The notes: generated from the letters alone by a model not told the origin. A stretch of DNA of 64,000 bases from Begonia masoniana (GCA_022432975.1 CM039515.1:16153488-16217487), one strand, 5' to 3'. Shown: positions 1-10,726, counted from the first letter of the stretch. Translations and numbers: made by a program.

Positions 1-140
1 TGGCACTTTTGCATGCGTGTCGCGGTCGATTCGGAGTGGAAGGGGATGTCGCTGGGCATCGGACAAAGTGAATTGGCGGACGAAGATTGTTGGGTGCGAC
101 CATACGAGCACTAATGCACCGGATCCCATCAGAACTCCGA

Positions 141-155
141 AGTTAAAAGTGCTTC
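141..155 (+). promoter_or_regulatory. Internal promoter A box (copy 1, typical of all copies)
   Basis: 5S positions 50-64. The usual plant A box has GC at 56-57 and G at 64; here they read AA and C. This part of the Pol III type 1 promoter is therefore altered in every copy. The effect on TFIIIA/TFIIIC binding is not known from sequence. Confidence 0.55.
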
Positions 156-157
156 GG

Positions 158-163
158 CGAGAG
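158..163 (+). promoter_or_regulatory. Internal promoter intermediate element (copy 1)
   Basis: 5S positions 67-72, CGAGAG, the same as in ordinary plant 5S genes. Confidence 0.55.
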
Positions 164-170
164 TAGTACT

Positions 171-188
171 AAGTTGGGTGACCACTTG
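171..188 (+). promoter_or_regulatory. Internal promoter C box (copy 1)
   Basis: 5S positions 80-97, the main TFIIIA site in known 5S genes. Four bases differ from the usual plant C box (81, 83, 93, 95). They are two compensated pairs of helix IV. Confidence 0.55.
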
Positions 189-210
189 GGAAGTCCTCGT
201 GTTGCACCCC

Positions 211-216
211 TTTTTT
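211..216 (+). terminator. Pol III T6 terminator (copy 1)
   Basis: Six T directly after the CCCC end of 5S, repeated in nearly all 334-type units. Copy 67 has T7. Most 250-type units further right have T7. Confidence 0.85.
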
Positions 217-425
217 CGACCGAGTATTTTTTTCCGTATCAGGGGCGACGAAGATCGACGCAGGGCAGCTGAGGAAGGCCAACGGCGCTGACTATGGAAA
301 ATTTGGGCGAATTGCGACGTTCGGGGCCCGAGAATGGCACTTTTGCATGCGTGTCGCGGTCGATTCGGAGTGGAAGGGGATGTCGCTGGGCATCGGACAA
401 AGTGAATTGGCGGACGAAGATTGTT
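217..425 (+). other. 334-type intergenic spacer (copy 1)
   Basis: Three parts. A short left part (217-226) and a right part (383-425, ending in GAAGATTGTT before the next 5S) are shared with the 250-type spacer. The middle (227-382) has no clear match in the 250-type spacer and begins with the variable T-tract. Immediately upstream of 5S the -28 region reads CAAAGTGA rather than a TATA-like motif, and -1 is T rather than the usual C. Reading frames that recur in every unit run through the 5S gene or its complement and are not credible genes. Confidence 0.8.
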
Positions 426-544
426 GGGTGCGACCATACGAGCACTAATGCACCGGATCCCATCAGAACTCCGAAGTTAAAAGTGCTTCGGCGAGAGTAG
501 TACTAAGTTGGGTGACCACTTGGGAAGTCCTCGTGTTGCACCCC
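426..544 (+). rRNA. 5S rRNA copy 2
   Basis: T7 spacer, 334 bp to next start. Confidence 0.85.
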
Positions 545-759
545 TTTTTTCGACCGAGTATTTTTTTCCGTATCAGGGGCGACGAAGATCGACGCAGGGC
601 AGCTGAGGAAGGCCAACGGCGCTGACTATGGAAAATTTGGGCGAATTGCGACGTTCGGGGCCCGAGAATGGCACTTTTGCATGCGTGTCGCGGTCGATTC
701 GGAGTGGAAGGGGATGTCGCTGGGCATCGGACAAAGTGAATTGGCGGACGAAGATTGTT

Positions 760-878
760 GGGTGCGACCATACGAGCACTAATGCACCGGATCCCATCAG
801 AACTCCGAAGTTAAAAGTGCTTCGGCGAGAGTAGTACTAAGTTGGGTGACCACTTGGGAAGTCCTCGTGTTGCACCCC
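760..878 (+). rRNA. 5S rRNA copy 3
   Basis: T7 spacer, 334 bp to next. Confidence 0.85.
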
Positions 879-1093
879 TTTTTTCGACCGAGTATTTTTT
901 TCCGTATCAGGGGCGACGAAGATCGACGCAGGGCAGCTGAGGAAGGCCAACGGCGCTGACTATGGAAAATTTGGGCGAATTGCGACGTTCGGGGCCCGAG
1001 AATGGCACTTTTGCATGCGTGTCGCGGTCGATTCGGAGTGGAAGGGGATGTCGCTGGGCATCGGACAAAGTGAATTGGCGGACGAAGATTGTT

Positions 1094-1212
1094 GGGTGCG
1101 ACCATACGAGCACTAATGCACCGGATCCCATCAGAACTCCGAAGTTAAAAGTGCTTCGGCGAGAGTAGTACTAAGTTGGGTGACCACTTGGGAAGTCCTC
1201 GTGTTGCACCCC
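1094..1212 (+). rRNA. 5S rRNA copy 4
   Basis: T7 spacer, 334 bp to next. Confidence 0.85.
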
Positions 1213-1427
1213 TTTTTTCGACCGAGTATTTTTTTCCGTATCAGGGGCGACGAAGATCGACGCAGGGCAGCTGAGGAAGGCCAACGGCGCTGACTATGGA
1301 AAATTTGGGCGAATTGCGACGTTCGGGGCCCGAGAATGGCACTTTTGCATGCGTGTCGCGGTCGATTCGGAGTGGAAGGGGATGTCGCTGGGCATCGGAC
1401 AAAGTGAATTGGCGGACGAAGATTGTT

Positions 1428-1546
1428 GGGTGCGACCATACGAGCACTAATGCACCGGATCCCATCAGAACTCCGAAGTTAAAAGTGCTTCGGCGAGAGT
1501 AGTACTAAGTTGGGTGACCACTTGGGAAGTCCTCGTGTTGCACCCC
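1428..1546 (+). rRNA. 5S rRNA copy 5
   Basis: T7 spacer, 334 bp to next. Confidence 0.85.
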
Positions 1547-1761
1547 TTTTTTCGACCGAGTATTTTTTTCCGTATCAGGGGCGACGAAGATCGACGCAGG
1601 GCAGCTGAGGAAGGCCAACGGCGCTGACTATGGAAAATTTGGGCGAATTGCGACGTTCGGGGCCCGAGAATGGCACTTTTGCATGCGTGTCGCGGTCGAT
1701 TCGGAGTGGAAGGGGATGTCGCTGGGCATCGGACAAAGTGAATTGGCGGACGAAGATTGTT

Positions 1762-1880
1762 GGGTGCGACCATACGAGCACTAATGCACCGGATCCCATC
1801 AGAACTCCGAAGTTAAAAGTGCTTCGGCGAGAGTAGTACTAAGTTGGGTGACCACTTGGGAAGTCCTCGTGTTGCACCCC
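1762..1880 (+). rRNA. 5S rRNA copy 6
   Basis: T7 spacer, 334 bp to next. Confidence 0.85.
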
Positions 1881-2095
1881 TTTTTTCGACCGAGTATTTT
1901 TTTCCGTATCAGGGGCGACGAAGATCGACGCAGGGCAGCTGAGGAAGGCCAACGGCGCTGACTATGGAAAATTTGGGCGAATTGCGACGTTCGGGGCCCG
2001 AGAATGGCACTTTTGCATGCGTGTCGCGGTCGATTCGGAGTGGAAGGGGATGTCGCTGGGCATCGGACAAAGTGAATTGGCGGACGAAGATTGTT

Positions 2096-2214
2096 GGGTG
2101 CGACCATACGAGCACTAATGCACCGGATCCCATCAGAACTCCGAAGTTAAAAGTGCTTCGGCGAGAGTAGTACTAAGTTGGGTGACCACTTGGGAAGTCC
2201 TCGTGTTGCACCCC
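2096..2214 (+). rRNA. 5S rRNA copy 7
   Basis: T7 spacer, 334 bp to next. Confidence 0.85.
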
Positions 2215-2429
2215 TTTTTTCGACCGAGTATTTTTTTCCGTATCAGGGGCGACGAAGATCGACGCAGGGCAGCTGAGGAAGGCCAACGGCGCTGACTATG
2301 GAAAATTTGGGCGAATTGCGACGTTCGGGGCCCGAGAATGGCACTTTTGCATGCGTGTCGCGGTCGATTCGGAGTGGAAGGGGATGTCGCTGGGCATCGG
2401 ACAAAGTGAATTGGCGGACGAAGATTGTT

Positions 2430-2548
2430 GGGTGCGACCATACGAGCACTAATGCACCGGATCCCATCAGAACTCCGAAGTTAAAAGTGCTTCGGCGAGA
2501 GTAGTACTAAGTTGGGTGACCACTTGGGAAGTCCTCGTGTTGCACCCC
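2430..2548 (+). rRNA. 5S rRNA copy 8
   Basis: T7 spacer, 334 bp to next. Confidence 0.85.
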
Positions 2549-2763
2549 TTTTTTCGACCGAGTATTTTTTTCCGTATCAGGGGCGACGAAGATCGACGCA
2601 GGGCAGCTGAGGAAGGCCAACGGCGCTGACTATGGAAAATTTGGGCGAATTGCGACGTTCGGGGCCCGAGAATGGCACTTTTGCATGCGTGTCGCGGTCG
2701 ATTCGGAGTGGAAGGGGATGTCGCTGGGCATCGGACAAAGTGAATTGGCGGACGAAGATTGTT

Positions 2764-2882
2764 GGGTGCGACCATACGAGCACTAATGCACCGGATCCCA
2801 TCAGAACTCCGAAGTTAAAAGTGCTTCGGCGAGAGTAGTACTAAGTTGGGTGACCACTTGGGAAGTCCTCGTGTTGCACCCC
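2764..2882 (+). rRNA. 5S rRNA copy 9
   Basis: T7 spacer, 334 bp to next. Confidence 0.85.
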
Positions 2883-3097
2883 TTTTTTCGACCGAGTATT
2901 TTTTTCCGTATCAGGGGCGACGAAGATCGACGCAGGGCAGCTGAGGAAGGCCAACGGCGCTGACTATGGAAAATTTGGGCGAATTGCGACGTTCGGGGCC
3001 CGAGAATGGCACTTTTGCATGCGTGTCGCGGTCGATTCGGAGTGGAAGGGGATGTCGCTGGGCATCGGACAAAGTGAATTGGCGGACGAAGATTGTT

Positions 3098-3216
3098 GGG
3101 TGCGACCATACGAGCACTAATGCACCGGATCCCATCAGAACTCCGAAGTTAAAAGTGCTTCGGCGAGAGTAGTACTAAGTTGGGTGACCACTTGGGAAGT
3201 CCTCGTGTTGCACCCC
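3098..3216 (+). rRNA. 5S rRNA copy 10
   Basis: T7 spacer with a 19-bp deletion near 3315; 315 bp to next. Confidence 0.85.
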
Positions 3217-3412
3217 TTTTTTCGACCGAGTATTTTTTTCCGTATCAGGGGCGACGAAGATCGACGCAGGGCAGCTGAGGAAGGCCAACGGCGCTGACTA
3301 TGGAAAATTTGGGCCCGAGAATGGCACTTTTGCATGCGTGTCGCGGTCGATTCGGAGTGGAAGGGGATGTCGCTGGGCATCGGACAAAGTGAATTGGCGG
3401 ACGAAGATTGTT

Positions 3413-3531
3413 GGGTGCGACCATACGAGCACTAATGCACCGGATCCCATCAGAACTCCGAAGTTAAAAGTGCTTCGGCGAGAGTAGTACTAAGTTGGGT
3501 GACCACTTGGGAAGTCCTCGTGTTGCACCCC
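3413..3531 (+). rRNA. 5S rRNA copy 11
   Basis: T7 spacer, 334 bp to next. Confidence 0.85.
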
Positions 3532-3746
3532 TTTTTTCGACCGAGTATTTTTTTCCGTATCAGGGGCGACGAAGATCGACGCAGGGCAGCTGAGGAAGGC
3601 CAACGGCGCTGACTATGGAAAATTTGGGCGAATTGCGACGTTCGGGGCCCGAGAATGGCACTTTTGCATGCGTGTCGCGGTCGATTCGGAGTGGAAGGGG
3701 ATGTCGCTGGGCATCGGACAAAGTGAATTGGCGGACGAAGATTGTT

Positions 3747-3865
3747 GGGTGCGACCATACGAGCACTAATGCACCGGATCCCATCAGAACTCCGAAGTTA
3801 AAAGTGCTTCGGCGAGAGTAGTACTAAGTTGGGTGACCACTTGGGAAGTCCTCGTGTTGCACCCC
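3747..3865 (+). rRNA. 5S rRNA copy 12
   Basis: First C7 spacer in the window; 335 bp to next. Confidence 0.85.
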
Positions 3866-4081
3866 TTTTTTCGACCGAGTACTTTTTTTCCGTATCAGGG
3901 GCGACGAAGATCGACGCAGGGCAGCTGAGGAAGGCCAACGGCGCTGACTATGGAAAATTTGGGCGAATTGCGACGTTCGGGGCCCGAGAATGGCACTTTT
4001 GCATGCGTGTCGCGGTCGATTCGGAGTGGAAGGGGATGTCGCTGGGCATCGGACAAAGTGAATTGGCGGACGAAGATTGTT

Positions 4082-4200
4082 GGGTGCGACCATACGAGCA
4101 CTAATGCACCGGATCCCATCAGAACTCCGAAGTTAAAAGTGCTTCGGCGAGAGTAGTACTAAGTTGGGTGACCACTTGGGAAGTCCTCGTGTTGCACCCC
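4082..4200 (+). rRNA. 5S rRNA copy 13
   Basis: T7 spacer, 334 bp to next. Confidence 0.85.
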
Positions 4201-4415
4201 TTTTTTCGACCGAGTATTTTTTTCCGTATCAGGGGCGACGAAGATCGACGCAGGGCAGCTGAGGAAGGCCAACGGCGCTGACTATGGAAAATTTGGGCGA
4301 ATTGCGACGTTCGGGGCCCGAGAATGGCACTTTTGCATGCGTGTCGCGGTCGATTCGGAGTGGAAGGGGATGTCGCTGGGCATCGGACAAAGTGAATTGG
4401 CGGACGAAGATTGTT

Positions 4416-4534
4416 GGGTGCGACCATACGAGCACTAATGCACCGGATCCCATCAGAACTCCGAAGTTAAAAGTGCTTCGGCGAGAGTAGTACTAAGTTG
4501 GGTGACCACTTGGGAAGTCCTCGTGTTGCACCCC
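4416..4534 (+). rRNA. 5S rRNA copy 14
   Basis: T7 spacer, 334 bp to next. Confidence 0.85.
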
Positions 4535-4749
4535 TTTTTTCGACCGAGTATTTTTTTCCGTATCAGGGGCGACGAAGATCGACGCAGGGCAGCTGAGGAA
4601 GGCCAACGGCGCTGACTATGGAAAATTTGGGCGAATTGCGACGTTCGGGGCCCGAGAATGGCACTTTTGCATGCGTGTCGCGGTCGATTCGGAGTGGAAG
4701 GGGATGTCGCTGGGCATCGGACAAAGTGAATTGGCGGACGAAGATTGTT

Positions 4750-4868
4750 GGGTGCGACCATACGAGCACTAATGCACCGGATCCCATCAGAACTCCGAAG
4801 TTAAAAGTGCTTCGGCGAGAGTAGTACTAAGTTGGGTGACCACTTGGGAAGTCCTCGTGTTGCACCCC
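4750..4868 (+). rRNA. 5S rRNA copy 15
   Basis: C7 spacer, 335 bp to next. Confidence 0.85.
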
Positions 4869-5084
4869 TTTTTTCGACCGAGTACTTTTTTTCCGTATCA
4901 GGGGCGACGAAGATCGACGCAGGGCAGCTGAGGAAGGCCAACGGCGCTGACTATGGAAAATTTGGGCGAATTGCGACGTTCGGGGCCCGAGAATGGCACT
5001 TTTGCATGCGTGTCGCGGTCGATTCGGAGTGGAAGGGGATGTCGCTGGGCATCGGACAAAGTGAATTGGCGGACGAAGATTGTT

Positions 5085-5203
5085 GGGTGCGACCATACGA
5101 GCACTAATGCACCGGATCCCATCAGAACTCCGAAGTTAAAAGTGCTTCGGCGAGAGTAGTACTAAGTTGGGTGACCACTTGGGAAGTCCTCGTGTTGCAC
5201 CCC
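5085..5203 (+). rRNA. 5S rRNA copy 16
   Basis: T7 spacer, 334 bp to next. Confidence 0.85.
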
Positions 5204-5418
5204 TTTTTTCGACCGAGTATTTTTTTCCGTATCAGGGGCGACGAAGATCGACGCAGGGCAGCTGAGGAAGGCCAACGGCGCTGACTATGGAAAATTTGGG
5301 CGAATTGCGACGTTCGGGGCCCGAGAATGGCACTTTTGCATGCGTGTCGCGGTCGATTCGGAGTGGAAGGGGATGTCGCTGGGCATCGGACAAAGTGAAT
5401 TGGCGGACGAAGATTGTT

Positions 5419-5537
5419 GGGTGCGACCATACGAGCACTAATGCACCGGATCCCATCAGAACTCCGAAGTTAAAAGTGCTTCGGCGAGAGTAGTACTAAG
5501 TTGGGTGACCACTTGGGAAGTCCTCGTGTTGCACCCC
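5419..5537 (+). rRNA. 5S rRNA copy 17
   Basis: T7 spacer, 334 bp to next. Confidence 0.85.
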
Positions 5538-5752
5538 TTTTTTCGACCGAGTATTTTTTTCCGTATCAGGGGCGACGAAGATCGACGCAGGGCAGCTGAG
5601 GAAGGCCAACGGCGCTGACTATGGAAAATTTGGGCGAATTGCGACGTTCGGGGCCCGAGAATGGCACTTTTGCATGCGTGTCGCGGTCGATTCGGAGTGG
5701 AAGGGGATGTCGCTGGGCATCGGACAAAGTGAATTGGCGGACGAAGATTGTT

Positions 5753-5871
5753 GGGTGCGACCATACGAGCACTAATGCACCGGATCCCATCAGAACTCCG
5801 AAGTTAAAAGTGCTTCGGCGAGAGTAGTACTAAGTTGGGTGACCACTTGGGAAGTCCTCGTGTTGCACCCC
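5753..5871 (+). rRNA. 5S rRNA copy 18
   Basis: T7 spacer, 334 bp to next. Confidence 0.85.
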
Positions 5872-6086
5872 TTTTTTCGACCGAGTATTTTTTTCCGTAT
5901 CAGGGGCGACGAAGATCGACGCAGGGCAGCTGAGGAAGGCCAACGGCGCTGACTATGGAAAATTTGGGCGAATTGCGACGTTCGGGGCCCGAGAATGGCA
6001 CTTTTGCATGCGTGTCGCGGTCGATTCGGAGTGGAAGGGGATGTCGCTGGGCATCGGACAAAGTGAATTGGCGGACGAAGATTGTT

Positions 6087-6205
6087 GGGTGCGACCATAC
6101 GAGCACTAATGCACCGGATCCCATCAGAACTCCGAAGTTAAAAGTGCTTCGGCGAGAGTAGTACTAAGTTGGGTGACCACTTGGGAAGTCCTCGTGTTGC
6201 ACCCC
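6087..6205 (+). rRNA. 5S rRNA copy 19
   Basis: T7 spacer, 334 bp to next. Confidence 0.85.
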
Positions 6206-6420
6206 TTTTTTCGACCGAGTATTTTTTTCCGTATCAGGGGCGACGAAGATCGACGCAGGGCAGCTGAGGAAGGCCAACGGCGCTGACTATGGAAAATTTG
6301 GGCGAATTGCGACGTTCGGGGCCCGAGAATGGCACTTTTGCATGCGTGTCGCGGTCGATTCGGAGTGGAAGGGGATGTCGCTGGGCATCGGACAAAGTGA
6401 ATTGGCGGACGAAGATTGTT

Positions 6421-6539
6421 GGGTGCGACCATACGAGCACTAATGCACCGGATCCCATCAGAACTCCGAAGTTAAAAGTGCTTCGGCGAGAGTAGTACTA
6501 AGTTGGGTGACCACTTGGGAAGTCCTCGTGTTGCACCCC
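6421..6539 (+). rRNA. 5S rRNA copy 20
   Basis: T7 spacer, 334 bp to next. Confidence 0.85.
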
Positions 6540-6754
6540 TTTTTTCGACCGAGTATTTTTTTCCGTATCAGGGGCGACGAAGATCGACGCAGGGCAGCTG
6601 AGGAAGGCCAACGGCGCTGACTATGGAAAATTTGGGCGAATTGCGACGTTCGGGGCCCGAGAATGGCACTTTTGCATGCGTGTCGCGGTCGATTCGGAGT
6701 GGAAGGGGATGTCGCTGGGCATCGGACAAAGTGAATTGGCGGACGAAGATTGTT

Positions 6755-6873
6755 GGGTGCGACCATACGAGCACTAATGCACCGGATCCCATCAGAACTC
6801 CGAAGTTAAAAGTGCTTCGGCGAGAGTAGTACTAAGTTGGGTGACCACTTGGGAAGTCCTCGTGTTGCACCCC
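6755..6873 (+). rRNA. 5S rRNA copy 21
   Basis: T7 spacer, 334 bp to next. Confidence 0.85.
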
Positions 6874-7088
6874 TTTTTTCGACCGAGTATTTTTTTCCGT
6901 ATCAGGGGCGACGAAGATCGACGCAGGGCAGCTGAGGAAGGCCAACGGCGCTGACTATGGAAAATTTGGGCGAATTGCGACGTTCGGGGCCCGAGAATGG
7001 CACTTTTGCATGCGTGTCGCGGTCGATTCGGAGTGGAAGGGGATGTCGCTGGGCATCGGACAAAGTGAATTGGCGGACGAAGATTGTT

Positions 7089-7207
7089 GGGTGCGACCAT
7101 ACGAGCACTAATGCACCGGATCCCATCAGAACTCCGAAGTTAAAAGTGCTTCGGCGAGAGTAGTACTAAGTTGGGTGACCACTTGGGAAGTCCTCGTGTT
7201 GCACCCC
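7089..7207 (+). rRNA. 5S rRNA copy 22
   Basis: First C6 spacer; 334 bp to next. Confidence 0.85.
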
Positions 7208-7422
7208 TTTTTTCGACCGAGTACTTTTTTCCGTATCAGGGGCGACGAAGATCGACGCAGGGCAGCTGAGGAAGGCCAACGGCGCTGACTATGGAAAATT
7301 TGGGCGAATTGCGACGTTCGGGGCCCGAGAATGGCACTTTTGCATGCGTGTCGCGGTCGATTCGGAGTGGAAGGGGATGTCGCTGGGCATCGGACAAAGT
7401 GAATTGGCGGACGAAGATTGTT

Positions 7423-7541
7423 GGGTGCGACCATACGAGCACTAATGCACCGGATCCCATCAGAACTCCGAAGTTAAAAGTGCTTCGGCGAGAGTAGTAC
7501 TAAGTTGGGTGACCACTTGGGAAGTCCTCGTGTTGCACCCC
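7423..7541 (+). rRNA. 5S rRNA copy 23
   Basis: T7 spacer, 334 bp to next. Confidence 0.85.
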
Positions 7542-7756
7542 TTTTTTCGACCGAGTATTTTTTTCCGTATCAGGGGCGACGAAGATCGACGCAGGGCAGC
7601 TGAGGAAGGCCAACGGCGCTGACTATGGAAAATTTGGGCGAATTGCGACGTTCGGGGCCCGAGAATGGCACTTTTGCATGCGTGTCGCGGTCGATTCGGA
7701 GTGGAAGGGGATGTCGCTGGGCATCGGACAAAGTGAATTGGCGGACGAAGATTGTT

Positions 7757-7875
7757 GGGTGCGACCATACGAGCACTAATGCACCGGATCCCATCAGAAC
7801 TCCGAAGTTAAAAGTGCTTCGGCGAGAGTAGTACTAAGTTGGGTGACCACTTGGGAAGTCCTCGTGTTGCACCCC
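7757..7875 (+). rRNA. 5S rRNA copy 24
   Basis: T7 spacer, 334 bp to next. Confidence 0.85.
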
Positions 7876-8090
7876 TTTTTTCGACCGAGTATTTTTTTCC
7901 GTATCAGGGGCGACGAAGATCGACGCAGGGCAGCTGAGGAAGGCCAACGGCGCTGACTATGGAAAATTTGGGCGAATTGCGACGTTCGGGGCCCGAGAAT
8001 GGCACTTTTGCATGCGTGTCGCGGTCGATTCGGAGTGGAAGGGGATGTCGCTGGGCATCGGACAAAGTGAATTGGCGGACGAAGATTGTT

Positions 8091-8209
8091 GGGTGCGACC
8101 ATACGAGCACTAATGCACCGGATCCCATCAGAACTCCGAAGTTAAAAGTGCTTCGGCGAGAGTAGTACTAAGTTGGGTGACCACTTGGGAAGTCCTCGTG
8201 TTGCACCCC
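8091..8209 (+). rRNA. 5S rRNA copy 25
   Basis: T7 spacer with a 6-bp deletion between GTCG repeats near 8354; 328 bp to next. Confidence 0.85.
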
Positions 8210-8418
8210 TTTTTTCGACCGAGTATTTTTTTCCGTATCAGGGGCGACGAAGATCGACGCAGGGCAGCTGAGGAAGGCCAACGGCGCTGACTATGGAAAA
8301 TTTGGGCGAATTGCGACGTTCGGGGCCCGAGAATGGCACTTTTGCATGCGTGTCGATTCGGAGTGGAAGGGGATGTCGCTGGGCATCGGACAAAGTGAAT
8401 TGGCGGACGAAGATTGTT

Positions 8419-8537
8419 GGGTGCGACCATACGAGCACTAATGCACCGGATCCCATCAGAACTCCGAAGTTAAAAGTGCTTCGGCGAGAGTAGTACTAAG
8501 TTGGGTGACCACTTGGGAAGTCCTCGTGTTGCACCCC
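8419..8537 (+). rRNA. 5S rRNA copy 26
   Basis: T7 spacer, 334 bp to next. Confidence 0.85.
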
Positions 8538-8752
8538 TTTTTTCGACCGAGTATTTTTTTCCGTATCAGGGGCGACGAAGATCGACGCAGGGCAGCTGAG
8601 GAAGGCCAACGGCGCTGACTATGGAAAATTTGGGCGAATTGCGACGTTCGGGGCCCGAGAATGGCACTTTTGCATGCGTGTCGCGGTCGATTCGGAGTGG
8701 AAGGGGATGTCGCTGGGCATCGGACAAAGTGAATTGGCGGACGAAGATTGTT

Positions 8753-8871
8753 GGGTGCGACCATACGAGCACTAATGCACCGGATCCCATCAGAACTCCG
8801 AAGTTAAAAGTGCTTCGGCGAGAGTAGTACTAAGTTGGGTGACCACTTGGGAAGTCCTCGTGTTGCACCCC
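8753..8871 (+). rRNA. 5S rRNA copy 27
   Basis: T7 spacer, 334 bp to next. Confidence 0.85.
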
Positions 8872-9086
8872 TTTTTTCGACCGAGTATTTTTTTCCGTAT
8901 CAGGGGCGACGAAGATCGACGCAGGGCAGCTGAGGAAGGCCAACGGCGCTGACTATGGAAAATTTGGGCGAATTGCGACGTTCGGGGCCCGAGAATGGCA
9001 CTTTTGCATGCGTGTCGCGGTCGATTCGGAGTGGAAGGGGATGTCGCTGGGCATCGGACAAAGTGAATTGGCGGACGAAGATTGTT

Positions 9087-9205
9087 GGGTGCGACCATAC
9101 GAGCACTAATGCACCGGATCCCATCAGAACTCCGAAGTTAAAAGTGCTTCGGCGAGAGTAGTACTAAGTTGGGTGACCACTTGGGAAGTCCTCGTGTTGC
9201 ACCCC
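9087..9205 (+). rRNA. 5S rRNA copy 28
   Basis: T7 spacer, 334 bp to next. Confidence 0.85.
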
Positions 9206-9420
9206 TTTTTTCGACCGAGTATTTTTTTCCGTATCAGGGGCGACGAAGATCGACGCAGGGCAGCTGAGGAAGGCCAACGGCGCTGACTATGGAAAATTTG
9301 GGCGAATTGCGACGTTCGGGGCCCGAGAATGGCACTTTTGCATGCGTGTCGCGGTCGATTCGGAGTGGAAGGGGATGTCGCTGGGCATCGGACAAAGTGA
9401 ATTGGCGGACGAAGATTGTT

Positions 9421-9539
9421 GGGTGCGACCATACGAGCACTAATGCACCGGATCCCATCAGAACTCCGAAGTTAAAAGTGCTTCGGCGAGAGTAGTACTA
9501 AGTTGGGTGACCACTTGGGAAGTCCTCGTGTTGCACCCC
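9421..9539 (+). rRNA. 5S rRNA copy 29
   Basis: C7 spacer, 335 bp to next. Confidence 0.85.
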
Positions 9540-9755
9540 TTTTTTCGACCGAGTACTTTTTTTCCGTATCAGGGGCGACGAAGATCGACGCAGGGCAGCT
9601 GAGGAAGGCCAACGGCGCTGACTATGGAAAATTTGGGCGAATTGCGACGTTCGGGGCCCGAGAATGGCACTTTTGCATGCGTGTCGCGGTCGATTCGGAG
9701 TGGAAGGGGATGTCGCTGGGCATCGGACAAAGTGAATTGGCGGACGAAGATTGTT

Positions 9756-9874
9756 GGGTGCGACCATACGAGCACTAATGCACCGGATCCCATCAGAACT
9801 CCGAAGTTAAAAGTGCTTCGGCGAGAGTAGTACTAAGTTGGGTGACCACTTGGGAAGTCCTCGTGTTGCACCCC
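9756..9874 (+). rRNA. 5S rRNA copy 30
   Basis: C7 spacer with a 33-bp deletion near 10016; 302 bp to next, the shortest unit in the block. Confidence 0.85.
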
Positions 9875-10057
9875 TTTTTTCGACCGAGTACTTTTTTTCC
9901 GTATCAGGGGCGACGAAGATCGACGCAGGGCAGCTGAGGAAGGCCAACGGCGCTGACTATGGAAAATTTGGGCGAATTGCGACGTTCGGGGCCCGAGAAT
10001 GGCACTTTTGCATGCCGCTGGGCATCGGACAAAGTGAATTGGCGGACGAAGATTGTT

Positions 10058-10176
10058 GGGTGCGACCATACGAGCACTAATGCACCGGATCCCATCAGAA
10101 CTCCGAAGTTAAAAGTGCTTCGGCGAGAGTAGTACTAAGTTGGGTGACCACTTGGGAAGTCCTCGTGTTGCACCCC
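10058..10176 (+). rRNA. 5S rRNA copy 31
   Basis: T7 spacer, 334 bp to next. Confidence 0.85.
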
Positions 10177-10391
10177 TTTTTTCGACCGAGTATTTTTTTC
10201 CGTATCAGGGGCGACGAAGATCGACGCAGGGCAGCTGAGGAAGGCCAACGGCGCTGACTATGGAAAATTTGGGCGAATTGCGACGTTCGGGGCCCGAGAA
10301 TGGCACTTTTGCATGCGTGTCGCGGTCGATTCGGAGTGGAAGGGGATGTCGCTGGGCATCGGACAAAGTGAATTGGCGGACGAAGATTGTT

Positions 10392-10510
10392 GGGTGCGAC
10401 CATACGAGCACTAATGCACCGGATCCCATCAGAACTCCGAAGTTAAAAGTGCTTCGGCGAGAGTAGTACTAAGTTGGGTGACCACTTGGGAAGTCCTCGT
10501 GTTGCACCCC
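10392..10510 (+). rRNA. 5S rRNA copy 32
   Basis: C7 spacer, 335 bp to next. Confidence 0.85.
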
Positions 10511-10726
10511 TTTTTTCGACCGAGTACTTTTTTTCCGTATCAGGGGCGACGAAGATCGACGCAGGGCAGCTGAGGAAGGCCAACGGCGCTGACTATGGAA
10601 AATTTGGGCGAATTGCGACGTTCGGGGCCCGAGAATGGCACTTTTGCATGCGTGTCGCGGTCGATTCGGAGTGGAAGGGGATGTCGCTGGGCATCGGACA
10701 AAGTGAATTGGCGGACGAAGATTGTT

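Larger units (their letters stand above)
92..210 (+). rRNA. 5S rRNA, copy 1 (reference copy for the array)
   Basis: RNA of the large ribosomal subunit, made by RNA polymerase III. The 119 nt start GGGTGCGACC and end TTGCACCCC; these ends pair as helix I (1-9 with 110-118). Length and order match eukaryotic 5S. Against the usual angiosperm 5S (recalled from memory) I count ten changes, at positions 9, 15, 49, 56, 57, 64, 81, 83, 93 and 95. Pairs 15/64, 81/95 and 83/93 change together and keep helices II and IV. Change 9 turns a G-U pair into G-C. Changes 49, 56 and 57 lie in unpaired stretches. The GNRA-like loop at 86-91 is intact. The gene is followed at once by T6. It could be a functional variant 5S or a well-kept 5S-derived satellite. 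Confidence 0.88.

Noticed and set aside
129..500. Open frames of 68-102 codons repeated in every 334-bp unit on both strands
   Set aside because: They run through the 5S gene or its complement and recur only because the DNA repeats. There are no recognisable domains, and they break wherever units carry indels.
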